From positions 1,429,001 through 1,493,000 of the forward strand of contig NZ_CP017241.1 in the NCBI RefSeq assembly GCF_001908375.1: a stretch of 64,000 nt of DNA, in the 5' to 3' direction. The translations under genes were made by a program, and so were the position numbers. Under the pieces are notes generated by a model. That model made no database searches, had not been told where the DNA came from, and was given only the letters and a program-made list of their open reading frames with translations. Position 1 is the stretch's first letter. Each line of letters begins with the position of its first letter. Source of the stretch: Rhizobium etli 8C-3. GTDB lineage: Bacteria; Pseudomonadota; Alphaproteobacteria; Rhizobiales; Rhizobiaceae. Shown one piece after another: positions 45,367-53,921 of this stretch.

Positions 45367-45642
45367 ATGAACAAGAATGAACTCGTGTCCGCAGTTGCCG
45401 AAAAGGCTGGCCTCACCAAGGCTGACGCTGCTTCTGCTGTCGACGCTGTTTTCGACGTTGTCCAGGGTGAACTGAAGAAGAAGGGCGACATTCGTCTCGC
45501 CGGCTTCGGCAGCTTCACCGTTTCTCATCGCGCTGCCACCAAGGGCCGCAATCCGTCCACCGGCGCCGAAGTCAATATTCCGGCTCGCAACGTGCCGAAG
45601 TTCACGCCCGGAAAGGGCCTGAAGGATGCCGTTAACGGCTAA
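45367..45642 (+). CDS. hupB: HU-type DNA-binding protein
   Basis: This 91-residue nucleoid protein begins MNKNELVSAVAEKAGLTKAD and carries the HU/IHF signature GFGSFTVSHRAATKGRNPST followed by the DNA-minor-groove arm (AEVNIPARNVPKF). Position directly after lon is the classic lon-hup order. It has its own terminator and, with a lon terminator upstream, should have its own promoter in 45233-45366. Confidence 0.96.
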   Translation: MNKNELVSAVAEKAGLTKADAASAVDAVFDVVQGELKKKGDIRLAGFGSFTVSHRAATKGRNPSTGAEVNIPARNVPKFTPGKGLKDAVNG

Positions 45643-45688
45643 TCAGATTTCTGGCCGCCGGATAACGAGACCGGCAGCCCAGGTTTGG

Positions 45689-45716
45689 AAGGGTTCGGCG
45701 AAAGCCGGACCCTTTT
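45689..45716 (+). terminator. hupB terminator
   Basis: AAGGGTTCGGC and GCCGGACCCTT form an 11-bp stem with a GAAA tetraloop, followed by a short T-run. Confidence 0.88.
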
Positions 45717-45979
45717 CAGTTTGCCGCAGGTCTTGCCGGCTCTTCAATTGTTCGACGCTGCTCTGGGGCGCATCCTCGCCGATCAACCAGGTCTAATGGG
45801 CATCGAGCGGAAGCTGTCGCGGTCTGGCTGCTGGTTTGCTTCTGAGGCATGCGCAACGAACTGCCGCGCGCAAACGCTGCATGGACAAGTCGCTTCAAAT
45901 CGCGCCGCCTGTCATGTGTCTGTCATCAGCGTCCCTCAAAGATCCACCGTTTCGAAATGTTCGACATATGGGGGATTTC
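45717..45979. other. leader region of the phytase-like gene
   Basis: No gene is seen here. Together with the hupB terminator it fills the gap from 45643. It should hold the promoter of the 45980 gene. Confidence 0.4.
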
Positions 45980-48178
45980 ATGACCATTTCATCGCGCAAG
46001 GCGACGCTGGCTGCCATGCTGATCGCGTCCGTTGCTTCCCCGGCCGCTGCGGAGCCTGTTTTCAATCGTATTGCGTCCTTCCCGGTTGCCGCAAACCTGC
46101 CCGCCGGCAAGGACAAGCTTTCCACGACATCCGCCGAAATCATCACCGCCACTGATGACGGCAGGACGCTGATTTACAGCGACAGCCCCCTCGGTGCGAT
46201 CGGCTTCGTGGACATCGTCGATGCCATGGCCCCCAAGGCCGGGGGCGTATTGATGATGGACGGCGAGCCGACATCCGTTACGTCGGCCGCCGGCAAGGTG
46301 CTGGTTGCCGTTAACACCGGCGAAAGCAAGCAGAAGCCTTCCGGCCGCCTGGCAATCGTCGACGTTGTCACAAAAAAGATCGAGAACACCTGCGATCTCG
46401 GCGGTCAGCCGGATTCGATCGCGCTCAACAAGGACAAGACGCTCGGAACCATCGCCATCGAAAACGAGCGCGACGAAGACGTCAACGACGGCAAGATCCC
46501 GCAGATGCCGGCAGGTGGTCTCGTTATTTTCCAGGTCAAGGACGGAACAGTCGATTGCGGCACGATCAAGCACGTTGCGTTGACCGGTCTCTCGGCCATC
46601 GCGCCCGAGGACCCGGAGCCAGAATTCGTCGCCTTCAACGGTCAGGACGAGATCGCACTGACACTGCAGGAAAATAACGAGATCATCATCATTGACGGCA
46701 AAACCGCACAGGTGAAGACGCATTTCTCCGCAGGCAGCACGGACCTTTCCGGTATCGACACGAAGAAGGACGGGGCGCTGAGGTTTGCTGGCGAACTGAA
46801 AGGCATTCTGCGCGAACCCGACGCTGTGAAATGGCTGGACGACAACCGTATCGTCGTCGCCAACGAAGGCGATTACGAAGGCGGCTCGCGCGGATTCACG
46901 ATCTTCGACAAGGCCGGCAAGCTTCTCTACGAATCCGGCAGCACTTTCGAGCGTGCCGTGGCTGATCTCGGCCATTATCCGGACGGCCGCTCTTCTTCGA
47001 AGGGCGTCGAAGCGGAGGGGCTGGAAGCAGCCACCTTCGGCGGCCAGCAATATTTCTTCGTGCTTGCAGAACGCGCTTCTGTTGTCGGCGTCTACAAGGA
47101 CACGGGCGCCGACCCGGAACTTTTGCAGATCTTGCCATCTGGCGTTTCGCCGGAAGGCGCTGTCGCCATTCCCTCGCGCAACCTCCTTGCGACCGCCAAC
47201 GAAGTCGACCTCGGCAAGGACGGCGGCCCGCGCTCGCATGTCATGATCTACGAGCTTGCCGAAGGCGAGAAGGCCTATCCGCAGATCGTCGCTGCCCAGA
47301 AGGATGGCAACCCTGTCGGCTTTGCCGCCCTTTCGGGCCTTGCTGCCGTTCCGGAAATGCCCGGCAAGGTCTTTGCGGTCAGCGACAGCGTGCTCGGCAT
47401 GCAGCCGACGATCTACACGATCGACGCGACGCACAAGCCCGCCGTCATCACCCAGACGCTGACGGTCAAGCGTGACGGTGCTTTCGCCCAGAAGCTCGAC
47501 ATCGAGGGGATCGCCGTCGATGAGAAGGGCTGGTTCTGGCTCGCTTCCGAAGGCAATAGCGAAAAGCTGCTGCCTCACGCACTCTACCACGTCAATCCGA
47601 AGGGCGAGATCAAGGCCGAGATCGCCCTGCCGAAGGAGCTGATCGCCAACGAAATCCGCTACGGTTTCGAAGGTGTGACGATCATCGGCTCGGGAGATGA
47701 TGCAACGCTGTGGATGGCAATTCAGCGCGAATGGAAGGACGACGAAAAGGGCTTCGTCAAGCTCGTCTCCTACAATCCGAAGACCAAGGAATGGGGCGGG
47801 GTGCGCTATCCTCTCGACAGGTCCGAAAACGGCTGGGTCGGCCTTTCGGAAATCTCTGCCCACGGCGACAGCGTCTATATCATCGAGCGCGACAACCTCG
47901 TGGGCGATGCAGCGAAATTGAAGAAGCTCTATAAGGTGGCGATCGCCGACCTCAAGCCCGCCAAGCTCGGCGGCGAGCTGCCGACAGTCAAGAAGACAGA
48001 AGCCTACGACTTCGTAAACGAGCTGAAGAGAGCCACCAATGGCTACGTGCTCGACAAGATCGAGGGCTTCACCTTCGACGCCGGCGGTAAGGTCTATGCC
48101 GTCACCGACAACGACGGGGTGAGCGACTCCTCAGGTGAAACCCTGTTCTTCCCGGTCAATTTGGTCGGCATGAACTGA
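45980..48178 (+). CDS. exported esterase-like/phytase-like beta-propeller protein
   Basis: This 732-residue protein starts at ATG 45980 (GGGGGA upstream) with a Sec signal (LAAMLIASVASPAAA). The N-terminal half has beta-propeller-type repeats (DDGRTLIYSDSPLGAIGFVD, NKDKTLGTIAIENERDEDVN). The C-terminal half contains LDIEGIAVDEKGWFWLASEG, YGFEGVTI and VLDKIEGFTFDAGGKVYAVTDN, which match the phytase-like esterase family. It is probably periplasmic, and phosphoesterase activity is plausible but not proven. It stands alone between two terminators. Confidence 0.8.
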   Translation: MTISSRKATLAAMLIASVASPAAAEPVFNRIASFPVAANLPAGKDKLSTTSAEIITATDDGRTLIYSDSPLGAIGFVDIVDAMAPKAGGVLMMDGEPTSVTSAAGKVLVAVNTGESKQKPSGRLAIVDVVTKKIENTCDLGGQPDSIALNKDKTLGTIAIENERDEDVNDGKIPQMPAGGLVIFQVKDGTVDCGTIKHVALTGLSAIAPEDPEPEFVAFNGQDEIALTLQENNEIIIIDGKTAQVKTHFSAGSTDLSGIDTKKDGALRFAGELKGILREPDAVKWLDDNRIVVANEGDYEGGSRGFTIFDKAGKLLYESGSTFERAVADLGHYPDGRSSSKGVEAEGLEAATFGGQQYFFVLAERASVVGVYKDTGADPELLQILPSGVSPEGAVAIPSRNLLATANEVDLGKDGGPRSHVMIYELAEGEKAYPQIVAAQKDGNPVGFAALSGLAAVPEMPGKVFAVSDSVLGMQPTIYTIDATHKPAVITQTLTVKRDGAFAQKLDIEGIAVDEKGWFWLASEGNSEKLLPHALYHVNPKGEIKAEIALPKELIANEIRYGFEGVTIIGSGDDATLWMAIQREWKDDEKGFVKLVSYNPKTKEWGGVRYPLDRSENGWVGLSEISAHGDSVYIIERDNLVGDAAKLKKLYKVAIADLKPAKLGGELPTVKKTEAYDFVNELKRATNGYVLDKIEGFTFDAGGKVYAVTDNDGVSDSSGETLFFPVNLVGMN

Positions 48179-48189
48179 GGTCCCCGAAA

Positions 48190-48215
48190 GAAATGGCCGG
48201 TAGCCCGGCCATTTC
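48190..48215. terminator. bidirectional terminator between convergent genes
   Basis: GAAATGGCCGG and CCGGCCATTTC form a perfect 11-bp stem with loop TAGC, between the + strand phytase-like gene and the - strand aldo/keto reductase gene. The A/T ends serve both directions. Confidence 0.85.
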
Positions 48216-48233
48216 CAAGGCCGATCGGTTGCG

Positions 48234-49220
48234 TTACCAGCGCTGATGCACATGCGGTGCAACCAGCCGCTCATAGATCTCGCGCGTCGCATCCATCACG
48301 TCGTGGGAAAGCGGCGCAAGATCTGCGGCGGCTGCGTTTGCCCTTGCCTGTTCGGCGTTGCGCGCGCCGGGGATGACCACGGTCACGGCATCGTTCATCA
48401 GTATCCAACGCAGCGCAAAGGCTGCCATGGAGGTGCCCTGCGGCACCAGCTTGCGCACCTCCTCGACCGCCTGCAGGCCGACTTCGAAGGGCACGCCCGC
48501 GAAAGTCTCACCGACATCGAAGGCCTCGCCATGGCGGTTGAAATTGCGGTGGTCGTCGCTTGCAAACTTGGTGTCGCGGCTGATCTTGCCGGAGAGCAGG
48601 CCGCTTGCGAGCGGCACGCGGGCGATCACGGCGACGTTCCTGCGGCGGGCTTCCTGGAAGAACAGGCGATCGGGGCGCTGACGGAATATGTTGTAGATGA
48701 TCTGGATGCTTTCAACGCCCGGAAACTCGATCGCTTTCAAGCCTTCCTCCACCGTCGAAACGCTGACGCCATAGCCCTTGATCTTGCCGGCCCTCTGCAG
48801 CTCGTTGAGACCGTCGAAGGCTTCCTGACGGTAAAGCACCTCCGTCGGCGGGCAGTGGAGCTGGACGAGATCGAGACTGTCGACCTGCAGGTTCTTCAGG
48901 CTGCGGTCGATGAAGCCCTCGAGATTGGCCTTGGTATAGCCGCCCGCGACATGCGGGTTCAGCCTACGGCCGGCCTTGGTGGCGACCATCGGGCGCGTGC
49001 CGCCACGGTTTCTTACAACGTCGGCGACGATTTTCTCTGACCGGCCGTCGCCATAAACGTCCGCCGTGTCGATGAAGGTGACGCCGGCATCGAGTGCCGC
49101 GTTGAGGGCCGTCCGGCCGTCAGTCACGCTGACATCGCCCCAGGAACCGCCTATCTGCCATGCGCCGAACCCGACATTGCTGACTGAAAACGGCATGCGG
49201 CCGAAAGAATGCTGTTTCAT
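48234..49220 (-). CDS. aldo/keto reductase
   Basis: This 328-residue NADPH-dependent oxidoreductase has a (beta/alpha)8 fold. The catalytic tetrad is visible: Asp51 and Tyr56 in FIDTADVYGDGRSE, Lys82 in VATKAGR and His122 in LVQLHCPP. The C-terminal VIPGARNAEQARANAAAAD is the cofactor-binding pattern. It resembles general stress or YhdN-like reductases. The natural substrate is unknown. It stands alone on its strand. Confidence 0.9.
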   Translation of the reverse strand: MKQHSFGRMPFSVSNVGFGAWQIGGSWGDVSVTDGRTALNAALDAGVTFIDTADVYGDGRSEKIVADVVRNRGGTRPMVATKAGRRLNPHVAGGYTKANLEGFIDRSLKNLQVDSLDLVQLHCPPTEVLYRQEAFDGLNELQRAGKIKGYGVSVSTVEEGLKAIEFPGVESIQIIYNIFRQRPDRLFFQEARRRNVAVIARVPLASGLLSGKISRDTKFASDDHRNFNRHGEAFDVGETFAGVPFEVGLQAVEEVRKLVPQGTSMAAFALRWILMNDAVTVVIPGARNAEQARANAAAADLAPLSHDVMDATREIYERLVAPHVHQRW

Positions 49221-49430
49221 GGGAATCCTCCATTCGTGATGAAAAGCTCGCGGCGTATCAGCCGGGCACCGGGCGGGTAAGCGCTTGCGGGGAAAATAGG
49301 GCGCAGACCTTGCTTATTCGAGAACGGTGCCGATGGTCTGGCATATCTTCCCGCTCCACTTCAAATGGTTCGACTGTTGACCTACTTTCTGCAGAGGACG
49401 CGCCGGATCAAACAACCAAGAGGCAACGGC

Positions 49431-49832
49431 ATGGAAATCAAGACAGCCGGTTCCCGGCCATCGGCGAAGGCTTCGCCGGACTATTTCGCTGGCACCGTAC
49501 GGCTCGATCCGTTGATCGAAGCGCCGGATCCGGCCCGCGTGAGGGTCGTGCACGTGACATTCGAGCCGGGAGCACGCACCGCCTGGCACACGCATCCTCT
49601 GGGCCAGACACTGATCGTCACGTCCGGCAAGGGGCTTGTGCAGAGCTGGGGCGGCGAAATCCGAGAAATCCGGCCGGGCGACACCGTCTGGTTCGCCGCG
49701 GGCGAAAAGCACTGGCATGGCGCAGCCCCGGAAACGGCGATGACGCATATCGCCATCCAGGAATCACTGAATGGCAGCGTGGCCGACTGGATGGAACAGG
49801 TCAGTGACGAGCAATATGCCGGAAATGCCTGA
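49431..49832 (+). CDS. single-domain cupin, hydroxynitrile-lyase-like
   Basis: This 133-residue protein is a small cupin with the metal and active-site set His53, His55, Gln59 ([10 protein letters not shown]), His94 (EKHWHG) and His106 (MTHIAIQE). From memory these residues and numbers match the bacterial manganese cupin hydroxynitrile lyase of Granulicella (GtHNL). The match extends to [16 protein letters not shown] and to the C-terminal [11 protein letters not shown]. The physiological substrate of this group is unknown. I start at ATG 49431; the upstream frame is not cupin-like. Confidence 0.85.
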   Translation: MEIKTAGSRPSAKASPDYFAGTVRLDPLIEAPDPARVRVVHVTFEPGARTAWHTHPLGQTLIVTSGKGLVQSWGGEIREIRPGDTVWFAAGEKHWHGAAPETAMTHIAIQESLNGSVADWMEQVSDEQYAGNA

Positions 49833-50049
49833 AGCGGCTTCAGACACGAGAAAAAGGGTCGGAAGTCCTGTCAATGTTAAGCTCTTGTGCGAGGGCTGGA
49901 CTTCGCTTTGAAAACAATTTCCGGACTGTCATGGTTTTGTCTCCAAACCTGCTTGACACTCAAATGCGAACCCCTTAGTTAGCCGCTCATCGAAGCGGCC
50001 TGTCCGTTTTGACAAGGATGCGAAAGCTCCGGATGACTTGAAATGAAGT

Positions 50050-50126
50050 GCGGGTGTAGCTCAGTCGGTTAGAGTGCCGGCCTGTCACGCCGGAGGTCGC
50101 GGGTTCGAGCCCCGTCACTCGCGCCA
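50050..50126 (+). tRNA. tRNA-Asp (anticodon GTC), copy 1
   Basis: The acceptor stem GCGGGTG/CACTCGC, discriminator G and encoded CCA give 77 bases. The anticodon arm CCGGCCTGTCACGCCGG holds GTC. The T arm carries GGTTCGAGCCC. The sequence is identical to the copy 46 bases downstream. The 217 bases before it (49833-50049) hold no gene. Confidence 0.96.
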
Positions 50127-50172
50127 TTTTAAGATGTGCCGCAAGGCGCTTCCGGTCTTTCCGTCAAGATGC

Positions 50173-50249
50173 GCGGGTGTAGCTCAGTCGGTTAGAGTGC
50201 CGGCCTGTCACGCCGGAGGTCGCGGGTTCGAGCCCCGTCACTCGCGCCA
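50173..50249 (+). tRNA. tRNA-Asp (anticodon GTC), copy 2
   Basis: This is an exact 77-base duplicate of the tRNA at 50050, also with encoded CCA. The spacer of 46 bases has no promoter-like break, so both are probably made from one transcript. The 246 bases after it (50250-50495) lead into the nuo operon and should hold its promoter. Confidence 0.96.
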
Positions 50250-50495
50250 TTCTTTTCTCCGAGCCATGCAGTTTTTGGTTGGCTGCCATGCATCCTCCCG
50301 CAACTTGTGCGTATTTGTCGCGACATCGTTGCATCTGCTTGATAATGTCGCATCCTCGCAGGTGGAATTGGCTTTCTAAAAGTCTTGCGCCATGGCTCCG
50401 GCTGCGCTAACGACGGCTTGTTGCAACGCACGTTCGCTTGCCGGGCATTTGCCCGTTGCGCTGCCTGGCGCATTCGGCAAGCAGGGATGAACATG

Positions 50496-50861
50496 ATGAC
50501 TGAACTGCTCAGTTCCTATATTCCGATCGCCATCTTCATCGGCATTGCCCTCGTCATCGGCCTGGCGCTTCTGATTGCGCCGTTTGCCGTGGCCTTCAAG
50601 GCGCCCGATTCGGAAAAGCTTTCCGCATACGAATGCGGCTTCAACGCCTTTGACGATGCTCGCATGAAATTCGACATCCGCTTCTATCTCGTGTCGATTC
50701 TCTTCATCATCTTCGACCTCGAAGTCGCCTTCCTCTTCCCATGGGCCGTTTCCTTCGGCGCCATCGGCTGGTTCGGCTTCTGGTCCATGATGGTGTTTCT
50801 TCTCGTGCTCACCGTCGGCTTTATCTATGAATGGAAGAAGGGAGCCCTGGAATGGCAGTGA
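50496..50861 (+). CDS. nuoA: NADH-quinone oxidoreductase subunit A
   Basis: This 121-residue membrane subunit has three helices and the conserved loop [20 protein letters not shown] between helices 1 and 2, which carries the family Cys. Of three nearby ATGs (50487, 50493, 50496), the last gives the standard length. The gene overlaps nuoB by 10 bases. It opens the complex I operon. Confidence 0.95.
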   Translation: MTELLSSYIPIAIFIGIALVIGLALLIAPFAVAFKAPDSEKLSAYECGFNAFDDARMKFDIRFYLVSILFIIFDLEVAFLFPWAVSFGAIGWFGFWSMMVFLLVLTVGFIYEWKKGALEWQ

Positions 50862-51436
50862 CCCCCTCAAGCAACCACGCGCTCGTGGCGCCGCAGCCGA
50901 AGGGGATCCTCGATCCCGCAACCGGCAAGCCGATCGGCAGCAACGACGCGTTCTTCGGCGAGATCAACAACGAACTGGCCGACAAGGGTTTTCTCGTCAC
51001 CTCGACCGACGAACTGATCAACTGGGCGCGTACCGGCTCGCTGATGTGGATGACCTTCGGTCTAGCGTGCTGCGCCGTCGAAATGATGCAGCTGTCGATG
51101 CCGCGTTACGACGTCGAACGTTTCGGCTTTGCACCGCGCGCTTCGCCGCGCCAGTCGGACGTGATGATTGTCGCTGGCACGCTCACCAACAAGATGGCGC
51201 CCGCGCTGCGCAAGGTCTATGACCAGATGCCCGAGCCGCGTTACGTGATCTCGATGGGCTCCTGCGCCAATGGTGGTGGATACTATCACTATTCTTATTC
51301 GGTGGTGCGCGGCTGCGACCGCGTCGTGCCGATCGACATCTACGTGCCTGGCTGTCCCCCCACAGCGGAGGCGCTGCTTTACGGCGTGCTTTTGCTGCAG
51401 AAGAAGATCCGGCGCACCGGCACGATCGAGCGGTAA
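50852..51436 (+). CDS. nuoB: NADH-quinone oxidoreductase subunit B
   Basis: This 194-residue subunit binds the N2 [4Fe-4S] cluster, the last in the electron chain before quinone. Cysteines are visible in [11 protein letters not shown] (tandem pair), [10 protein letters not shown] and [11 protein letters not shown]. It has a ~30-residue N-terminal extension. It starts within nuoA's last codons and is 18 bases upstream of nuoC. Confidence 0.97.
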   Translation: MAVTPSSNHALVAPQPKGILDPATGKPIGSNDAFFGEINNELADKGFLVTSTDELINWARTGSLMWMTFGLACCAVEMMQLSMPRYDVERFGFAPRASPRQSDVMIVAGTLTNKMAPALRKVYDQMPEPRYVISMGSCANGGGYYHYSYSVVRGCDRVVPIDIYVPGCPPTAEALLYGVLLLQKKIRRTGTIER

Positions 51437-51454
51437 GGGTTAAGGACAAGACAC

Positions 51455-52057
51455 ATGAGCGAAGCCCTCACTGAGCTTTCGTCCTATCTCTCGGAAGCGC
51501 GTGGCAGCCTGATTGCCGCGACGCAACTGAAATTCGGCGAACTGACACTGACGACGACGGGCGAAAACCTGATCGCGCTTCTGACGTTCCTGCGCGATGA
51601 CGCCAAGTGCGGTTTCATCAATCTGACGGACGTCTGCGGCGTGGATTGGCCGCAGCGCGAAAAGCGTTTCGACGTTGTGTATCATCTTTTGTCGCCGAAG
51701 CAGAACTCGCGCATCCGCGTGAAGGTCGCGACCGACGAGGATACGCCGGTTCCTTCGGCCTGCGCGGTCTATCCCGGCGCCGACTGGTTCGAGCGCGAGG
51801 CCTGGGACATGTACGGCATTCTCTTCACCGGGCACCCGGATCTCCGCCGCATCCTGACCGATTACGGTTTCGAAGGACATCCACTTCGCAAGGACTTTCC
51901 GACGACCGGCTTCGTCGAAGTCCGTTATGACGATGCGGCAAAGCGGGTCGTTTACGAGCCGGTGGAACTGAAGCAGGAATTCCGCAACTTCGACTTCATG
52001 TCGCCTTGGGAGGGCACCGAGTACGTGCTGCCAGGCGATGAGAAGGCGAAGCAGTAG
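51455..52057 (+). CDS. nuoC: NADH-quinone oxidoreductase subunit C
   Basis: This 200-residue subunit belongs to the peripheral arm (30 kDa family). The signature [20 protein letters not shown] and the [19 protein letters not shown] segment are intact. It is a separate gene from nuoD, as usual in alphaproteobacteria. A 385-base interval with a gene relic follows before nuoD. Confidence 0.96.
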   Translation: MSEALTELSSYLSEARGSLIAATQLKFGELTLTTTGENLIALLTFLRDDAKCGFINLTDVCGVDWPQREKRFDVVYHLLSPKQNSRIRVKVATDEDTPVPSACAVYPGADWFEREAWDMYGILFTGHPDLRRILTDYGFEGHPLRKDFPTTGFVEVRYDDAAKRVVYEPVELKQEFRNFDFMSPWEGTEYVLPGDEKAKQ

Positions 52058-52100
52058 AAGCAAATAGCGAGCAGCGACCAGCTGGAAGGGGTGGCAGACG

Positions 52101-52366
52101 ATAAACTTCTACAAGGATCTCAAGGTCTGGCAGTTGTCGATCGGCGGCAGACTGCTATCGAATGACCGGGGATTTTTCCAAGGAGGAGATTTACGGTCTG
52201 ACGACCCAGATTTGTCCAGGTTCGTCGAAGGAATCGGAAACAAATATTCATTTCTCACCGCGTTGTTTTGCTCGGCGAGATTGAGTTCAGGCAGATGACC
52301 GAAAACTGCGACGAGATCAGAGGGATGTTCACGGCGCTGTTACGGAGTCTCCAGGAGAAACAATGA
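52101..52366 (+). pseudogene. decayed four-helix-bundle (23S rRNA intervening-sequence) protein gene
   Basis: Between nuoC and nuoD, fragments in shifting frames recall the ~120-residue four-helix-bundle/S23 family: NFYKDLKVWQLSI (from 52104), DFSKEEIYGLTTQI (second frame, ~52172-52212) and a C-terminal [18 protein letters not shown] with [12 protein letters not shown] before TGA 52364-52366. The start position reads ATA. No single frame spans it. The order and spacing of fragments match the intact family with internal deletions. The remaining bases up to nuoD (52367-52442) show nothing. Confidence 0.7.
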
Positions 52367-52442
52367 AACGGAACGAAACTTTTCGCTATTCGCCATCCGC
52401 CATTCGCCTAACCAGCGGCGCACTTGGCCTGGAGTTCGCAGC

Positions 52443-53633
52443 ATGACCGAACATAACGTCCGCAACTTCAACATCAATTTCGGACCACAGCATCCGGCGG
52501 CGCACGGCGTTCTTCGTCTTGTCCTGGAGCTTGACGGCGAGATCGTGGAGCGCGTCGATCCGCATATCGGCCTGCTGCATCGCGGTACCGAGAAGTTGAT
52601 CGAAACGAAGACTTACCTGCAGGCCGTTCCCTATTTCGACCGCCTCGACTATGTGGCGCCGATGAACCAGGAACATGCCTACGCGCTGGCCGTCGAAAAG
52701 CTGCTCGGCATCGAGATCCCGATTCGCGGTCAGCTGATCCGAGTCCTCTATTCGGAAATCGGCCGTATCCTGTCGCATCTCCTCAACGTCACGACCCAAG
52801 CCATGGACGTCGGCGCGCTGACGCCGCCGCTTTGGGGCTTCGAAGAGCGTGAAAAGCTGATGGTGTTTTATGAGCGCGCGTCCGGCTCGCGCATGCATGC
52901 GGCTTATTTTCGTCCAGGCGGCGTCCATCAGGATCTGCCGGAAAAACTCGTTCAGGATATCGGCGACTGGTGCGATCCGTTCCTGAAGGCGTTGGATGAC
53001 ATTGACGATCTTCTGACCGGCAACCGCATCTTCAAGCAACGCAACGTCGATATCGGCGTCGTATCGCTGGAAGATTGCTGGGCTTGGGGCTTCTCGGGCG
53101 TCATGGTCCGCGGTTCGGGCGCGGCCTGGGATCTTCGCCGCGCGCAGCCTTACGAGTGCTATTCCGATCTCGAGTTCGATATCCCGATCGGCAAGAACGG
53201 CGACTGTTATGACCGTTATCTGATCCGCATGATCGAAATGCGCGAATCGGTCCGCATCATGAAGCAGTGCGTAAACCGCCTGCTTGGCGATGCAAGCACT
53301 GGACCGTTCTCGTCGGTCGACGGCAAGGTCGTGCCGCCAAAGCGCGGCGAGATGAAGCGCTCCATGGAAGCTCTGATCCATCACTTCAAGCTCTATACCG
53401 AAGGCTACCACGTTCCCGCCGGCGAAGTTTATGCCGCCGTGGAGGCGCCGAAGGGCGAGTTCGGGGTCTATCTCGTCTCCGACGGCTCCAACAAGCCGTA
53501 TCGCTGCAAGATCAAGGCTCCGGGCTATGCCCATCTTCAGGCGATGGATTTCATGTGCCGCGGCCACCAGTTGGCTGACGTCGCTGCCATTCTCGGCTCG
53601 CTCGACATCGTGTTCGGCGAGGTTGACCGCTGA
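52443..53633 (+). CDS. nuoD: NADH-quinone oxidoreductase subunit D
   Basis: This 396-residue peripheral-arm subunit (49 kDa family) shapes the quinone site with NuoB. Visible motifs are [45 protein letters not shown] and the C-terminal [13 protein letters not shown]. Its stop shares one base with the start of the next gene (TGATG). Confidence 0.97.
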   Translation: MTEHNVRNFNINFGPQHPAAHGVLRLVLELDGEIVERVDPHIGLLHRGTEKLIETKTYLQAVPYFDRLDYVAPMNQEHAYALAVEKLLGIEIPIRGQLIRVLYSEIGRILSHLLNVTTQAMDVGALTPPLWGFEEREKLMVFYERASGSRMHAAYFRPGGVHQDLPEKLVQDIGDWCDPFLKALDDIDDLLTGNRIFKQRNVDIGVVSLEDCWAWGFSGVMVRGSGAAWDLRRAQPYECYSDLEFDIPIGKNGDCYDRYLIRMIEMRESVRIMKQCVNRLLGDASTGPFSSVDGKVVPPKRGEMKRSMEALIHHFKLYTEGYHVPAGEVYAAVEAPKGEFGVYLVSDGSNKPYRCKIKAPGYAHLQAMDFMCRGHQLADVAAILGSLDIVFGEVDR

Positions 53634-53905
53634 TGCAGCTTGCCGCGCTTTCAGCCGCCGTTTTCCTCATGGCATCCGGAGCGTTCGCTCAGGATAATCA
53701 GGGATTCGGCCAGAAGCTGGGCGCGCAGGATGTGGCGCCTCCGAGCGGCCAGGCCTCCATGGGCGAGCTATTGTCCAGGGGCTATGAAATCAAGGCTGCC
53801 GTTCCGAACGGCAACAAGTTCGTTGTGTTTATGCAGAAAGACCAGTCGGCCTATGCTTGCGAGATGCAGTCTCTGACCGCCTCGCGGTGTGGGACCCTAA
53901 ACTGA
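53633..53905 (+). CDS. small exported protein encoded inside the nuo operon
   Basis: This 90-residue protein has a Sec signal ([20 protein letters not shown], cleavage near 19/20). The mature part of ~70 residues has GQASMGELLSRGYEIKAAVP and NKFVVFMQKDQSAYACEMQ, with two Cys (CEMQ, RCGTLN) that could pair. It overlaps nuoD by one base and is 16 bases before nuoE, so it is co-translated with complex I genes. It is not one of the known 14 subunits. A role in assembly or a merely operon-borne envelope function are both open. Confidence 0.75.
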   Translation: MQLAALSAAVFLMASGAFAQDNQGFGQKLGAQDVAPPSGQASMGELLSRGYEIKAAVPNGNKFVVFMQKDQSAYACEMQSLTASRCGTLN

Positions 53906-53921
53906 CAAGGCGTGAGGAAGA

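Noticed and set aside
45989..47863. 624-codon open frame on the minus strand
   Set aside because: It lies wholly antisense to the phytase-like gene, whose signal peptide and motifs are clear. The antisense product is charged and lacks any motif; long shadow frames are usual at this GC content.
50192..50494. 100-codon frame on the minus strand
   Set aside because: Antisense to the second tRNA-Asp; its end (GARTRDLRRDRPAL) is a translated tRNA shadow.
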